NCBI RefSeq assembly: GCF_900115105.1
Contig: NZ_FOYP01000003.1
Coordinates: 124,001 to 188,000, forward strand
Length of the DNA: 64,000 nt
Direction of reading: 5' to 3'
Source: Yoonia tamlensis
GTDB taxonomy: Bacteria > Pseudomonadota > Alphaproteobacteria > Rhodobacterales > Rhodobacteraceae
The translations under genes were made by a program, and so were the position numbers. Shown in pieces: positions 55,714 through 64,000 of the stretch (position 1 is its first letter; every line of letters starts with the position of its first letter). The notes below the pieces were generated by a model. It was not told where the DNA came from and did not search any database. It saw nothing but the letters and a program-made list of their open reading frames with translations.

Positions 55714-55877
55714 GGCCGGCACTTTTGGCATTGGCACGGGCCTTTACCGATCCGGTAACGTTGGCAATTGGGGCATTTCGCGTCAGATAGTTTTTGCTGC
55801 CCCGGAAACCGCCATTTCCCGAAAATACCCAGCACGCCTATAAAGGCGAGGAATAGAAAGATGCCTTTGATAATCAC
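55710..55877 (-). CDS. Small membrane protein with a C-terminal cysteine cluster
   Basis: This 55-codon gene has GTG 55875-55877 overlapping the upstream stop of the peptidase (GTGA) and its TGA overlapping the next start (ATGA). The product opens MIIKGIFLFLAFIGVLGIFG, a membrane helix, and ends with CPNC (residues 35-38) and CQCQKC (48-53), a candidate zinc site. It has no close named family that I recall. The double translational coupling and the tight frame fit make it very likely real. Confidence 0.75.
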   Translation of the reverse strand: MIIKGIFLFLAFIGVLGIFGKWRFPGQQKLSDAKCPNCQRYRIGKGPCQCQKCRP

Positions 55878-56668
55878 AGGCCGAACCTCGCAAATGCGGC
55901 GCGTTCTTCGATGCTGCCGACTGTATCACCGACAATCTGCGCCCCGAAACGTGACAAAAGCGATTTCCTTTGCCCATAGCGGCGGAACTGCACCTTATCG
56001 CCAAAACGCTGTTTCATCACCGGTGCAAGATGCCCGATCCCGTCGGCAAGCCCTGCGTCGATACCCTTTTGGCCGATAAACACCTCACCGGTGAACAGGT
56101 CGGGATTGCCCGACAGCTTGGGCCCGCGCCGCGATTGGACATAAGCGATAAAGGTTGCGTGGATATCATCCAGCCAACCCTTGAGCTTTTTCACGTCAGC
56201 AGTTTTTTCGGGCTTGAACGGGTCCATCATGGATTTGGATTTTCCGGCCGTGTGCACACGGCGTTCCACCCCGTAATTTGCAATCGCTTCATGCGCGCCA
56301 AAGCCCGCGCTGATCACCCCGATTGATCCGGTCATGGAACATGTATCGACGAAAATTTCATCCGCGGCACAGGCCAGCCAATAACCACCCGATGCGGCGA
56401 CATCTTCGACAAAGGCGAAAACCGGCACTTTCTTTTCGTCCGCCAGCCGCCGGATACGCGCCGCGATCAGCGACGATTGCACAGGCGATCCGCCTGGGCA
56501 GTTGATTTCCAGCGCGACCGCTGCTGGTTTGCCTTTACGAAATGCTTTTTCGATCAGCGGCGCAAGGCCAGGATTGTCCAGCCCCCGCCCGTTATTGGTG
56601 ATCACCCCTTGCAGCCGGATCACGGCAACAAAGGGCGGAGATTTCACAAAAGGGATAAAGCGTTTCAT
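55874..56668 (-). CDS. sppA: S49-family signal peptide peptidase (SppA/SohB type)
   Basis: The 264-residue peptidase shows ALEINCPGGSPVQSSLIAARI at about 52-72 and FVEDVAASGGYWLACAADEI. The catalytic Ser is probably in VASGGYW/SMTGSIGV and the dyad Lys in AGKSKSMMDPF near 142, as in SohB-like proteins. There is no evident membrane anchor, as in short family members. It digests leader peptides or misfolded membrane proteins. It is coupled by GTGA overlap to the small cysteine-cluster gene. Confidence 0.9.
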   Translation of the reverse strand: MKRFIPFVKSPPFVAVIRLQGVITNNGRGLDNPGLAPLIEKAFRKGKPAAVALEINCPGGSPVQSSLIAARIRRLADEKKVPVFAFVEDVAASGGYWLACAADEIFVDTCSMTGSIGVISAGFGAHEAIANYGVERRVHTAGKSKSMMDPFKPEKTADVKKLKGWLDDIHATFIAYVQSRRGPKLSGNPDLFTGEVFIGQKGIDAGLADGIGHLAPVMKQRFGDKVQFRRYGQRKSLLSRFGAQIVGDTVGSIEERAAFARFGL

Positions 56669-56705
56669 TGGGTGACCTTAGGCTGATTACAGGATTTCAC
56701 AAAGA

Positions 56706-57467
56706 CTATTGGCGAATGCGCCAGCCCGTGCGGAATATCCACCAGATCACCGCCATGCAGCCTCCGGTAAACAGCGCAATTGCGGCAAGTGAGATGCCAA
56801 TGCTCACATCTGCGGTGCCAAAGAACGCCCAACGGAACCCCGAGATCAGATAAACGACAGGGTTAAACATGGCGATGGTCTGCCAGATGCCCGGTAGCAT
56901 CGAGATCGAATAAAACGATCCCCCCAAAAACACGAGCGGCGTGATCACCAGAAGCGGGATGAGTTGCAACTGCTCAAAATTGCCGGCCCAGATACCGATG
57001 ATAAACCCCAGCAATGAAAAGCTTAGGCAGGTCAGCACCAGAAAGGCGACCATCGCAACCGGATGCGCGATATGCAGGTCCACAAAGAAGAATGCCGTAA
57101 TCAGGATGATCACCCCGATAAACATCGCCTTGGTCGCGGCCGCCCCCACATAGCCCAGCACAATTTCCAAGAAATTCACTGGGGCTGACAGCAATTCATA
57201 GATTGTGCCGATGAATTTGGGGAAATATATCCCGAAACTGGCGTTGGATGTGGCCTGCGTCATCACCGACAGCATAATCAGCCCCGGCACGATAAACGCG
57301 CCATAGCTGACGCCCTCGACCTCATCAATGCGGCTGCCAATGGCGGCGCCGAAAACGATGAAATAGAGCGATGTCGAAAGTACCGGCGAAATCAGGCTTT
57401 GGGTGATCGTGCGGAAAAACCGCTTCATCTCGGTCTTATAGATTGTCTGGACTGCGTAAATATTCAT
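56706..57467 (-). CDS. ABC-2 type transporter permease
   Basis: The 253-residue protein has six membrane helices and begins [20 protein letters not shown]. It has [21 protein letters not shown], the conserved ABC-2 signature region, and [20 protein letters not shown] in the second half. Its start overlaps the stop of the ATPase gene (ATGA). The pair forms an exporter of unknown cargo, possibly a drug or polysaccharide type. Confidence 0.9.
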   Translation of the reverse strand: MNIYAVQTIYKTEMKRFFRTITQSLISPVLSTSLYFIVFGAAIGSRIDEVEGVSYGAFIVPGLIMLSVMTQATSNASFGIYFPKFIGTIYELLSAPVNFLEIVLGYVGAAATKAMFIGVIILITAFFFVDLHIAHPVAMVAFLVLTCLSFSLLGFIIGIWAGNFEQLQLIPLLVITPLVFLGGSFYSISMLPGIWQTIAMFNPVVYLISGFRWAFFGTADVSIGISLAAIALFTGGCMAVIWWIFRTGWRIRQ

Positions 57468-58390
57468 GATTTTTCCTTTACGAGCCCAACAAAGATGTCT
57501 TCAAGGCTGCTTTGCTTAGTTTGCAGATCGGTCATGACCAGCCCCGCAGCGGCCAGATCATTCAGCAGCGTCGTGATTCCGGTGCGTTCGCCCGTCGTTT
57601 CATAGGTATAGGTCAGGCGCAGCCCGTCATCGGAACGTTCCAGCGCATAGGCTGACAGCGCGGCAGGGATTTCAGCCACCGGATCGCTGATCGCAATCTG
57701 CAGCTGTTTTTGCCCCATCTGCGCCATCAATTCTGATTTATCCTGCACCAGCAGAATTTCACCGCCATTGATCACGCCAACACGGTCGGCGATGGCTTCG
57801 GCCTCTTCTATGTAATGTGTCGTCAGAATGATGGTGACGCCGTCCGCCTTCAGCCCCGCAACAATTTCCCACATATCCTTGCGCAATTCGACATCCACAC
57901 CGGCGGTGGGTTCGTCAAGGAATAGCACACGCGGTTCATGCGCCAATGCCTTGGCGATCAGCACGCGGCGTTTCATCCCGCCTGACAGCGCCATGATCTT
58001 GCTGTTTTTCTTATCGCCCAGCGACAGCTGATCCAGAATACGGTTGATATATGCGTCATTGCGCGGCTTGCCGAATAGCCCGCGCGAAAAGCTGACCGAG
58101 TTGAACACGGTTTCGAACGGCTCAAGGTTGATCTCTTGCGGGACAAGCCCGATCAGATCGCGCGTGGCGCGGTATTGGGTGATCGTATCAAACCCGCCAA
58201 CCGTGATCGATCCGCCTGTCGGCACAGTAATACCGCAGACCGTGGAAATCAGCGTCGTTTTCCCCGCCCCGTTCGGGCCAAGCAGCGCAAGAATTTCACC
58301 CTGTTCGATTTCAAGGTTAACGCCTTTGAGCGCCTCAAAACCGCCAGGGTAAGCTTTGCGCAGGTTCTTGATGGATATAATTGATGTCAT
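57464..58390 (-). CDS. ABC transporter ATP-binding protein
   Basis: The 308-residue ATPase has Walker [11 protein letters not shown] near 35, a Q-loop [10 protein letters not shown], the signature [16 protein letters not shown] near 140, and Walker [13 protein letters not shown] near 168. The C-terminal 90 residues resemble DrrA-type nodulation/drug exporters. It energises the ABC-2 permease encoded next on the same transcript. Confidence 0.92.
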   Translation of the reverse strand: MTSIISIKNLRKAYPGGFEALKGVNLEIEQGEILALLGPNGAGKTTLISTVCGITVPTGGSITVGGFDTITQYRATRDLIGLVPQEINLEPFETVFNSVSFSRGLFGKPRNDAYINRILDQLSLGDKKNSKIMALSGGMKRRVLIAKALAHEPRVLFLDEPTAGVDVELRKDMWEIVAGLKADGVTIILTTHYIEEAEAIADRVGVINGGEILLVQDKSELMAQMGQKQLQIAISDPVAEIPAALSAYALERSDDGLRLTYTYETTGERTGITTLLNDLAAAGLVMTDLQTKQSSLEDIFVGLVKEKS

Positions 58391-58480
58391 GAGGCGCCCT
58401 TTGCCGGATTCATGGAACTTAACGTGAACGCGCGCAAAGGGGAAGGCCCATGCAGCACGGCGCGCGGCATGTTGTCGTCG

Positions 58481-59455
58481 CTAGGTAGTCATGATCTGCG
58501 CAACATCAAGCATCCGGCACGAAAATCCCCATTCGTTATCGTACCAGCCAAACACGCGCACCAACCCGCCTGCCGTCACGCGGGTTTCGGGCAGTGCCAC
58601 AATCAGGCTTTCGGGGCGCGCACGCAAATCGGAAGACACCAGCGGTTTATCGGTGCATCCGATCACGCCCGTCTGCGCGCGGAACAATGCATGCACCTCA
58701 TCCAGCGTGACGTGTTTGCCCAGTGTCACGGTCAAATCCACCGCCGAAACAGATGCCACAGGCACGCGCACGGCCGCCGCTTCGATCCTGCCTGCAATGT
58801 CGGGCAGCACCGCGTTCAAAAGATGCTGTGCCGAAGTTGTGGTTGGCACCATCGACAGCCCCGCCGCCCGGCTGCGCAACATATCACCGCGCGGCGCATC
58901 AATTGTCGGCTGGCTTCCGGTGTAACAGTGGATCGTCGTCATCCACCCCGTTTTCAGCCCCCATGTATCATCCAATAGCCGCACCAATGGCGCGAGCGCA
59001 TTGGTCGTGCATGACGCGTTGGATACAATTTTCTGGTCAGCCAGCAGATGGTCGTTCGCACCCAGCACCAAGGTTAACGCAGCAGCAGCCGACGGCCCCG
59101 AGATCAACACCCGCCCAGCGCCTGCGCGCAAGCCGCGGCTGGCTATATCTGGCTGGTCGGCCTTGCCCGTACATTCCAGCAAGATATCAACCCCCGACAG
59201 GTCCAATGTGCTGACATCATCGGTGCGCGCTAGGGGAATCGACCGGCCATCCAGAACCAATGCACCGTCCACATATGCGGCTTGCCCTTGGTAGGGGCCA
59301 AATACACTGTCATAAGCGAACAGATGGGCGCATAGGTCGCCCGCGGCGATATCGTTTATGCCGACGATCTCGATTTCCGGCCATTTTCCGGCGGTCCAAG
59401 CTCGCAACAAAGTACGACCGATTCGCCCAAATCCATTGATGAAAACACGCGCCAT
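58481..59455 (-). CDS. gap: Divergent glyceraldehyde-3-phosphate dehydrogenase
   Basis: The 324-residue enzyme has the NAD site VFINGFGRIGRTLLRAW, GINDIA with the adenosine-binding Asp, and the active-site SNASCTTNALAPLV near residue 144. The late WYDNEWGFSCRM is also present. The usual RVPTPNVS segment is RVPVASVSAVDL here, and overall length is shorter than the main glycolytic GAPDH (about 333), so this is a paralogue that may serve another aldehyde or the reverse direction. GGGGG precedes the ATG at 59455. Confidence 0.85.
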   Translation of the reverse strand: MARVFINGFGRIGRTLLRAWTAGKWPEIEIVGINDIAAGDLCAHLFAYDSVFGPYQGQAAYVDGALVLDGRSIPLARTDDVSTLDLSGVDILLECTGKADQPDIASRGLRAGAGRVLISGPSAAAALTLVLGANDHLLADQKIVSNASCTTNALAPLVRLLDDTWGLKTGWMTTIHCYTGSQPTIDAPRGDMLRSRAAGLSMVPTTTSAQHLLNAVLPDIAGRIEAAAVRVPVASVSAVDLTVTLGKHVTLDEVHALFRAQTGVIGCTDKPLVSSDLRARPESLIVALPETRVTAGGLVRVFGWYDNEWGFSCRMLDVAQIMTT

Positions 59456-59916
59456 ATTTCTGCCCCCAAGGTCGTCGCGGGATCGTGCACCGCTGCGCAT
59501 TTGGCAGCAAGAGCGATTCTTGCGCGGTGTCACAGAGTTTCCAAGTACTTGTTAACCAAGAATCAGCAGGTGATTCTCTGAATTCGCGAAAGTCACCGCG
59601 CCAAAGTGACGCTTCCCGGCATCACATTGGTGGAAATACGTCACTGTCGAAAAGAATTTGACTATTTTTTTAGCAGCCCACTGGCATCGCTCACAAATCT
59701 GGACGAAAAGCACCTTTTATCAGTGTAAGCAGGTGGTGTTAGGCGGAAAACCGCTGAAGCTATAGACTGATTTGGCGACAATCTGAGGATTTCGCAAAGA
59801 TTAAGAATCGGTAAACAACAGGTTAGCGTCACTTTTTGGCCTAATTTGAATGAGAAAGACGAGATGAGCCAACGGGAAATCCGTGTGGGCAGTGAAGTTT
59901 GAAAGCTGGAAGTAAG
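59456..59916. other. 461-base regulatory gap with repeated GTCAC and GANTC sites
   Basis: No open frame longer than 12 codons with a ribosome site is seen. The stretch is more AT-rich than its neighbours. The pentamer GTCAC or its complement occurs near 59530, 59592, 59605, 59640 and 59828. GANTC sites occur at 59515, 59550, 59572 and 59805. TTAA-N7-TAAA at 59801-59815 resembles a CtrA box and has a GAATC in its spacer. It probably holds promoters for gap (minus) and the kinase operon (plus). Confidence 0.4.
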
Positions 59917-62205
59917 ATGGCGAAGGCGCAAGAGACAGAAACCTTGGACGAAAAAGACAGCTTTGTGGACGAGCTAAAGCCGGGCACAAAACTGATGCAC
60001 GGCCAATACACGATCGAAAGCTTCCTGAATGCAGGCGGCTTTGGGATCACGTATCTCGCCAAGGACAGCCTCGATCGTAAGATCGTGATCAAAGAATGTT
60101 TCCCCGGCGCATTTTGCCGCCGCAGCCGTTATGTCGTGCAGGCCCGTTCGCGCGCCCACCAAAACGAGCTGAAATCAATTGTGCGGCTGTTTGTGCAAGA
60201 AGCACGCAGTCTAGCCAAGCTGAGCCACCCCAATATCGTCGGCGTGCATCAGGTATTCGAAGACAATGACACTGCCTATATGGCGCTTGATTTTGTCGAG
60301 GGTCGCGATCTGCTTGATACGATCGAAGACCCCAACGACAATCTGACACCGGCGCAAATCAAGGTCATCTTGAAAGAAGTGCTAAGCGCGGTTGGCTTTA
60401 TCCACGATCAAGGCATCCTGCACCGCGACATTTCGCCGGACAATATCTTGATCAACAAGTCATTCCATCCGGTCTTGATCGACTTTGGTGCCGCACGCGA
60501 AGAAGCAACAAAGCAAAGCCGCGTGCTTTCTGCGTTGCGCGTGGTCAAAGACGGCTATTCGCCACAAGAATTCTATATTGCCGGCTCCGAACAAAGCCCA
60601 AGCAGCGACCTATATGCGCTTGCCGCGAGCTTCTATCACCTGATTAACGGTGAAGTGCCGCCAAACAGTCAGGCACGGCTTGCCGCAATCGCATCGGGCG
60701 ATGCTGATCCATATGTCAAACTCGCTGGCCGGTTCCCCGATTACGAAGACCGCTTCCTTGAAGCGCTCGACACGGCTTTGGCCGTTTTGCCAAAAGACCG
60801 CCTGCAATCCGCGCAGGACTGGCTTGATATCATTGATGGCAAACAGGGCAATGTGACGCCGCTGAACGTCGCAGCTGCGTCAACAGCTGCACCTGCGGCA
60901 ACAGCAGGCGAAACTGCTGCAAAATCAAAGCTGCCAATCCTGCTGGGTTCTGCAGCGGTTGTTGCGATTTTGGCTGGCGTCGGTGTGATGACAATGACGG
61001 GCGGCGACGATGCCCCGGTCACAGAAATCGCAGCCACGACAGAAACAACCGAGGTCGCAACCGATCCTGTGGTTGAAACCCCCGCACCTGCCACCGAAAG
61101 CGTCACGCCAGACGCGCAACCGGCAGTCGCAGAACCTGCGCCGGTGATCGTCGAAGAAACGGCACCCGCCGAAGAAACCGCTGTTGTAGCCGAAGAAACG
61201 GCACCCGCAGTTGAAGAAGCGCCCGTCGTCGAAGAAGCTGCAAGTACCGAAACAGGTCCGGTTATCGTCGAAGAAACGGCACCTGCAGTCGAAACGGCAT
61301 CTGTCGCCGATGAAGAGACGCCAGAAGCCGTGGCCCCTGTCATCGTTGACGGTCCGGTCATTGTTGACGCTCCTGTATTGCGCCCGACTACACGCCCTGA
61401 AAGCGTTGAACTTGCAGCAATCGAAGAGCTGCTCCCCGAGCCGGTCGAAACGCCGCAGCCAACTGCGACAGACCCCGAAGTCAGCGCCGAACTCGCCGGT
61501 CAAACCGACCCGCGTCCGGTGGGTGACAGCGAAATTGCAGATGTTGCGCTGCCCGATTCACCCGAAGCAATCGACGCGGTCGGCGCGGTGCTTGACGGTG
61601 CGATTGACGCGATTGTGCCCGGCAACGAGCTGAAGCCGTCCTATGTTGATTCCGAATGGACCGTCAGCCTGCCATTCGCTGCGGCCGATGCGACGTCGAA
61701 CGTGATTTCCGAAATTGGCCTTATTTCGCCGATCTGGGTTGAACCCGGTCTGGAAATCACCAGCGTGAACGGCGTTGAAGTCGATGCGATTGCCGGCATT
61801 CCTGCCGCGCTGCGCGCATCAATGGACGGGCAGGACATCCCTGGTTCGGTCAACGCGACATTCGGCACACGCAGCGCTGATGGTGCGACAGCGTCACATC
61901 AATGGGCCCTGCCCGTCGCGCAAGAGCTGACACTGTCGAACGGTGTGCGTTTCAAAACCACATTTGCAGATGACGCCTGGCGGACAGTCGTGGCCGAAAT
62001 GCCGTCCGAACTTTCAGGTGGCTTGCAGCCGGGCGATGTTGTGGTGTCATATATTCCCACATCAGAAACCGTCACCGAGCGTGAATCACTAACGGATATC
62101 TTTAACCGAGAGCTGGATAACGACGTTGAGCAGTTCATGTTTGCCGTCCAGCGCGAAGGCAGCATGTGGGTTGCCTCGCTGATTTATTCTGGCGCTAATG
62201 ACTAA
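59917..62205 (+). CDS. Membrane Ser/Thr protein kinase with extracytoplasmic C-terminal domain
   Basis: The 762-residue protein has a cytoplasmic kinase domain at about 30-310 (Gly loop LNAGGFGITYLA, Lys59 in VIKECFPG, Glu95, HRDISPDN at 169-176, DFG at 189-191). HRDISPDN for HRDLKxxN is as in the PpkA/T6SS-related group. A membrane helix follows at about 340-360. Then comes a Pro/Ala/Glu linker (365-510) with near-repeats of VIVEETAPA, and a C-terminal domain with repeated PDZ-like turns (GDVVVSYIPTSETV). It probably reads an envelope signal. GGAAG precedes the ATG. An FHA protein and a PP2C phosphatase follow. Confidence 0.88.
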   Translation: MAKAQETETLDEKDSFVDELKPGTKLMHGQYTIESFLNAGGFGITYLAKDSLDRKIVIKECFPGAFCRRSRYVVQARSRAHQNELKSIVRLFVQEARSLAKLSHPNIVGVHQVFEDNDTAYMALDFVEGRDLLDTIEDPNDNLTPAQIKVILKEVLSAVGFIHDQGILHRDISPDNILINKSFHPVLIDFGAAREEATKQSRVLSALRVVKDGYSPQEFYIAGSEQSPSSDLYALAASFYHLINGEVPPNSQARLAAIASGDADPYVKLAGRFPDYEDRFLEALDTALAVLPKDRLQSAQDWLDIIDGKQGNVTPLNVAAASTAAPAATAGETAAKSKLPILLGSAAVVAILAGVGVMTMTGGDDAPVTEIAATTETTEVATDPVVETPAPATESVTPDAQPAVAEPAPVIVEETAPAEETAVVAEETAPAVEEAPVVEEAASTETGPVIVEETAPAVETASVADEETPEAVAPVIVDGPVIVDAPVLRPTTRPESVELAAIEELLPEPVETPQPTATDPEVSAELAGQTDPRPVGDSEIADVALPDSPEAIDAVGAVLDGAIDAIVPGNELKPSYVDSEWTVSLPFAAADATSNVISEIGLISPIWVEPGLEITSVNGVEVDAIAGIPAALRASMDGQDIPGSVNATFGTRSADGATASHQWALPVAQELTLSNGVRFKTTFADDAWRTVVAEMPSELSGGLQPGDVVVSYIPTSETVTERESLTDIFNRELDNDVEQFMFAVQREGSMWVASLIYSGAND

Positions 62206-62255
62206 TCAACCTGGCAGCCGCGCGCTGCCGGGCACTAAATTGGAAGGTAGATGAA

Positions 62256-63062
62256 ATGAAATTTCTTCGTAATCTCATTGGCAAAAAACGGCGCGATGAT
62301 TCCTCCCGCCGCCCCGCTGGAGTCGATTCACTTGAACAATCGTACCGCGATACCGTCGGTTCAATTCACAGTGATGCCGACGAACAGGCGGTCACCGATA
62401 TCTTGTCCTCAGTAAACAACAAAGTTGCGGCCCCAAAGCCCGAAGCGACAAACATCTGGGACGTAGAAGACACCGGCGGATCGAGCGCCCTGCCCGAAAC
62501 CGCACCTGATCTGCCTTCACCGGCCCCCGCAGAGGCATCTGCCGCTGCTTCACGTTCGCCTGCACGGGCGCGCCGCACAAAAACCCGTCTGATCGGGTTC
62601 GAAAAATCCGACGGTGATGTCGTTGGCCTGTTTGACGACGCCCCGACACCCGATGCCCCCAAAGCACCGCCCGCCATGCGCGCTAAATTCCCTGTTGGCT
62701 GGGTTGTTGTTGCCGATGGCCCGGGTCGTGGCGAATGTTTCTCGCTTGCGTCAGGCATGTCACAAATCGGGCGCGGCGAAGATCAGGCCGTCAAGCTTGA
62801 TTTTGGCGATAATTCCATTTCGCGGTCGAACCACGCAGCGATCGTATTTGATACCGAGACCAGCGAATTCTTGCTTGGTCATGGGGGGAAATCAAATATC
62901 GTTCGCCTAAACGACAAGCCGCTTATTAGTAATGAAGTACTGAAATCCGGCGATGTTATTCGCCTGGGCGAAACTGTGCTTCGCTTTGTTAGCCTGTGTG
63001 ACAAGAATTTCAACTGGACTAACGGCGCATCCGGGGAGGACGAAGATGTGGCGATCGCCTGA
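62256..63062 (+). CDS. FHA-domain protein
   Basis: The 268-residue protein has a basic start (MKFLRNLIGKKRRDDSS), a long disordered Ala/Pro region with SPARARRTKTRLIGF (residues 101-115), and an FHA domain at about 148-248 (MSQIGRGEDQ, ISRSNHAAIV, NDKPLISNEVLKSGD). FHA domains bind phosphothreonine, so it is the likely relay for the adjacent kinase; KTRLIGF near residue 110 offers Thr residues that could be targets. It is 50 bases after the kinase and overlaps the phosphatase by 17 bases. Confidence 0.87.
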   Translation: MKFLRNLIGKKRRDDSSRRPAGVDSLEQSYRDTVGSIHSDADEQAVTDILSSVNNKVAAPKPEATNIWDVEDTGGSSALPETAPDLPSPAPAEASAAASRSPARARRTKTRLIGFEKSDGDVVGLFDDAPTPDAPKAPPAMRAKFPVGWVVVADGPGRGECFSLASGMSQIGRGEDQAVKLDFGDNSISRSNHAAIVFDTETSEFLLGHGGKSNIVRLNDKPLISNEVLKSGDVIRLGETVLRFVSLCDKNFNWTNGASGEDEDVAIA

Positions 63063-64000
63063 ACCACGCTTTGACGTTGCTTCGGCAATTGTGCAAGGCG
63101 GCCGCGACTATCAAGAGGACGCAATTGTCAGTGATTTTCCCTTTGGGGCGGATACAGGCGTTGTGGTTCTTGCTGATGGTATGGGCGGACATGCTGCGGG
63201 CGATGTCGCCAGCAAAATCGTTGTTACCGAAGTCTTTAGTGAGCTTAAGTTTCAAAGCGCGAATTTCACCGATTTCGAAAGTGAAATTCCGCAATATCTG
63301 ACATCTGCCGCGGTAAACGCCAACAATGTCGTGCGCGAACATGTCAAAGCCCACCCTGAAACACGCGGTATGGGCGCGACGCTTGTGTCATTGGTGCTGA
63401 TCGAAAACCGGATGTTCTGGATGTCGATCGGGGATTCACCGCTTTATCACATGCGTGGCGGCAAGATTAAGCAGCTCAACGAAGACCATTCGATGGCGCC
63501 GCAGATCGACTTTATGGTGAAATCGGGCCTTTTGGACCCCGAGTCGGGCAAGAACCATCCGGACCGCAACTGTCTGACCTCTGTTATCCTTGGCGACCGC
63601 GTTGCAAAATCCGACTGCCCCAAGAAACCGTTTGAGCTTCAGGTCGGTGATATTGTTGTCGTCTCGAGCGACGGGCTTCAGTACCTTGAAGAAGCACATA
63701 TCCAAAAAATTCTGCACCGCTACCGTCGCCGCAAAAGCGCCGAGATCGCAGGCTATCTTTTGGAAGCGATTGAGACACTTGCAGATCCGGATCAGGACAA
63801 CGTGTCGTTTGCAGTGATCAAGCTGAACCACAACAAACCGGTCATCCGCGCAATCCGCGCAAAACCGGCCGGCCATGTGGAAACCCACGCATCGTCCGTG
63901 ACCCGCGTTGTGAGCGTGGAATCAAAGCACGAAGAAGCCGCAAATGCAGACGTCCTGCCCGAAAACGCAGCTGAAACTGGCGACGCAAAACCGGTTCAGA
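63046..64000 (+). CDS. PP2C-family (PPM) protein phosphatase, partial at window end
   Basis: The frame is open from ATG 63046 to the window edge (318 codons). GGGGAGG precedes the start and the frame overlaps the FHA gene by 17 bases. PP2C motifs follow in order: RDYQEDA, LADGMGGHAAGD (metal-binding Asp near residue 44), MGATLVSLVL, MSIGDSPLYHMRGG, VVVSSDGLQYLEE and DQDNVSFAVI. It should dephosphorylate Ser/Thr, including targets of the upstream kinase. An unusual Ala/Glu-rich tail begins near residue 270 and its end is not visible. Confidence 0.9.
   Translation, partial: MWRSPEPRFDVASAIVQGGRDYQEDAIVSDFPFGADTGVVVLADGMGGHAAGDVASKIVVTEVFSELKFQSANFTDFESEIPQYLTSAAVNANNVVREHVKAHPETRGMGATLVSLVLIENRMFWMSIGDSPLYHMRGGKIKQLNEDHSMAPQIDFMVKSGLLDPESGKNHPDRNCLTSVILGDRVAKSDCPKKPFELQVGDIVVVSSDGLQYLEEAHIQKILHRYRRRKSAEIAGYLLEAIETLADPDQDNVSFAVIKLNHNKPVIRAIRAKPAGHVETHASSVTRVVSVESKHEEAANADVLPENAAETGDAKPVQ

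Overview
The window is a chromosomal segment of a GC-rich alphaproteobacterium, most likely a marine roseobacter-type Rhodobacteraceae. The evidence is the mix of TRAP transporters, a 2,4-dienoyl-CoA reductase, a polyhydroxybutyrate phaA-phaB pair, a DUF6478 protein, a DgcN/DgcA pair and many ATGA or GTGA stop/start overlaps. The genus cannot be fixed from sequence alone. I found no rRNA, tRNA, CRISPR array, insertion sequence or phage gene. Coding density is very high, and the only gene-free stretch above 300 bases is 59456-59916.

Layout. 1-1264: N-acetyl-D-glutamate pathway genes (dgcN and the start of dgcA, minus strand). 1499-3183: glnK-amt ammonium module (minus) with a clear terminator. 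3458-9127: class A penicillin-binding protein, a small secreted protein and a two-gene type I secretion system. 9181-12738: RidA, phosphodiesterase, FemAB-like, PhhB and MscS genes in a tightly coupled run. 12776-22272: peroxiredoxin, FAD reductase, rsmD, HAD, then minus-strand ispE, TPR protein, secreted protein, folC, accD and a CPBP protease. 22379-31838: ilvD, several family-restricted hypotheticals, fadH, a LysR regulator, a diguanylate cyclase and an OmpA-like protein.

31843-45350 is the most accessory-looking part. A GntR regulator (36215-36880) sits between a malonate module (matA-matB, minus) and a divergent catabolic operon (plus) encoding a fumarylacetoacetate-hydrolase-family enzyme, a RutE-like reductase, OsmC, a complete TRAP transporter and an intradiol ring-cleavage dioxygenase. 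The same 12-bp palindrome, AATATCGATATT, lies in the promoter of matA and in the divergent promoter next to the regulator. This suggests one regulon in which an imported hydroxylated aromatic is opened and hydrolysed to a malonate-level product that MatB and MatA turn into acetyl-CoA.

45474-58390 is mostly housekeeping: polyprenyl synthase, trmN6-like, phaB, phaA, a degenerate EAL protein, moaE, moaD, pgsA, uvrC, an sppA-centred operon and an ABC-2 exporter. It includes two real small genes of 55 codons (48125-48292 and 55710-55877). The window ends with a divergent GAPDH, a repeat-bearing regulatory gap and a membrane Ser/Thr kinase - FHA protein - PP2C phosphatase signalling operon that runs off the right edge.
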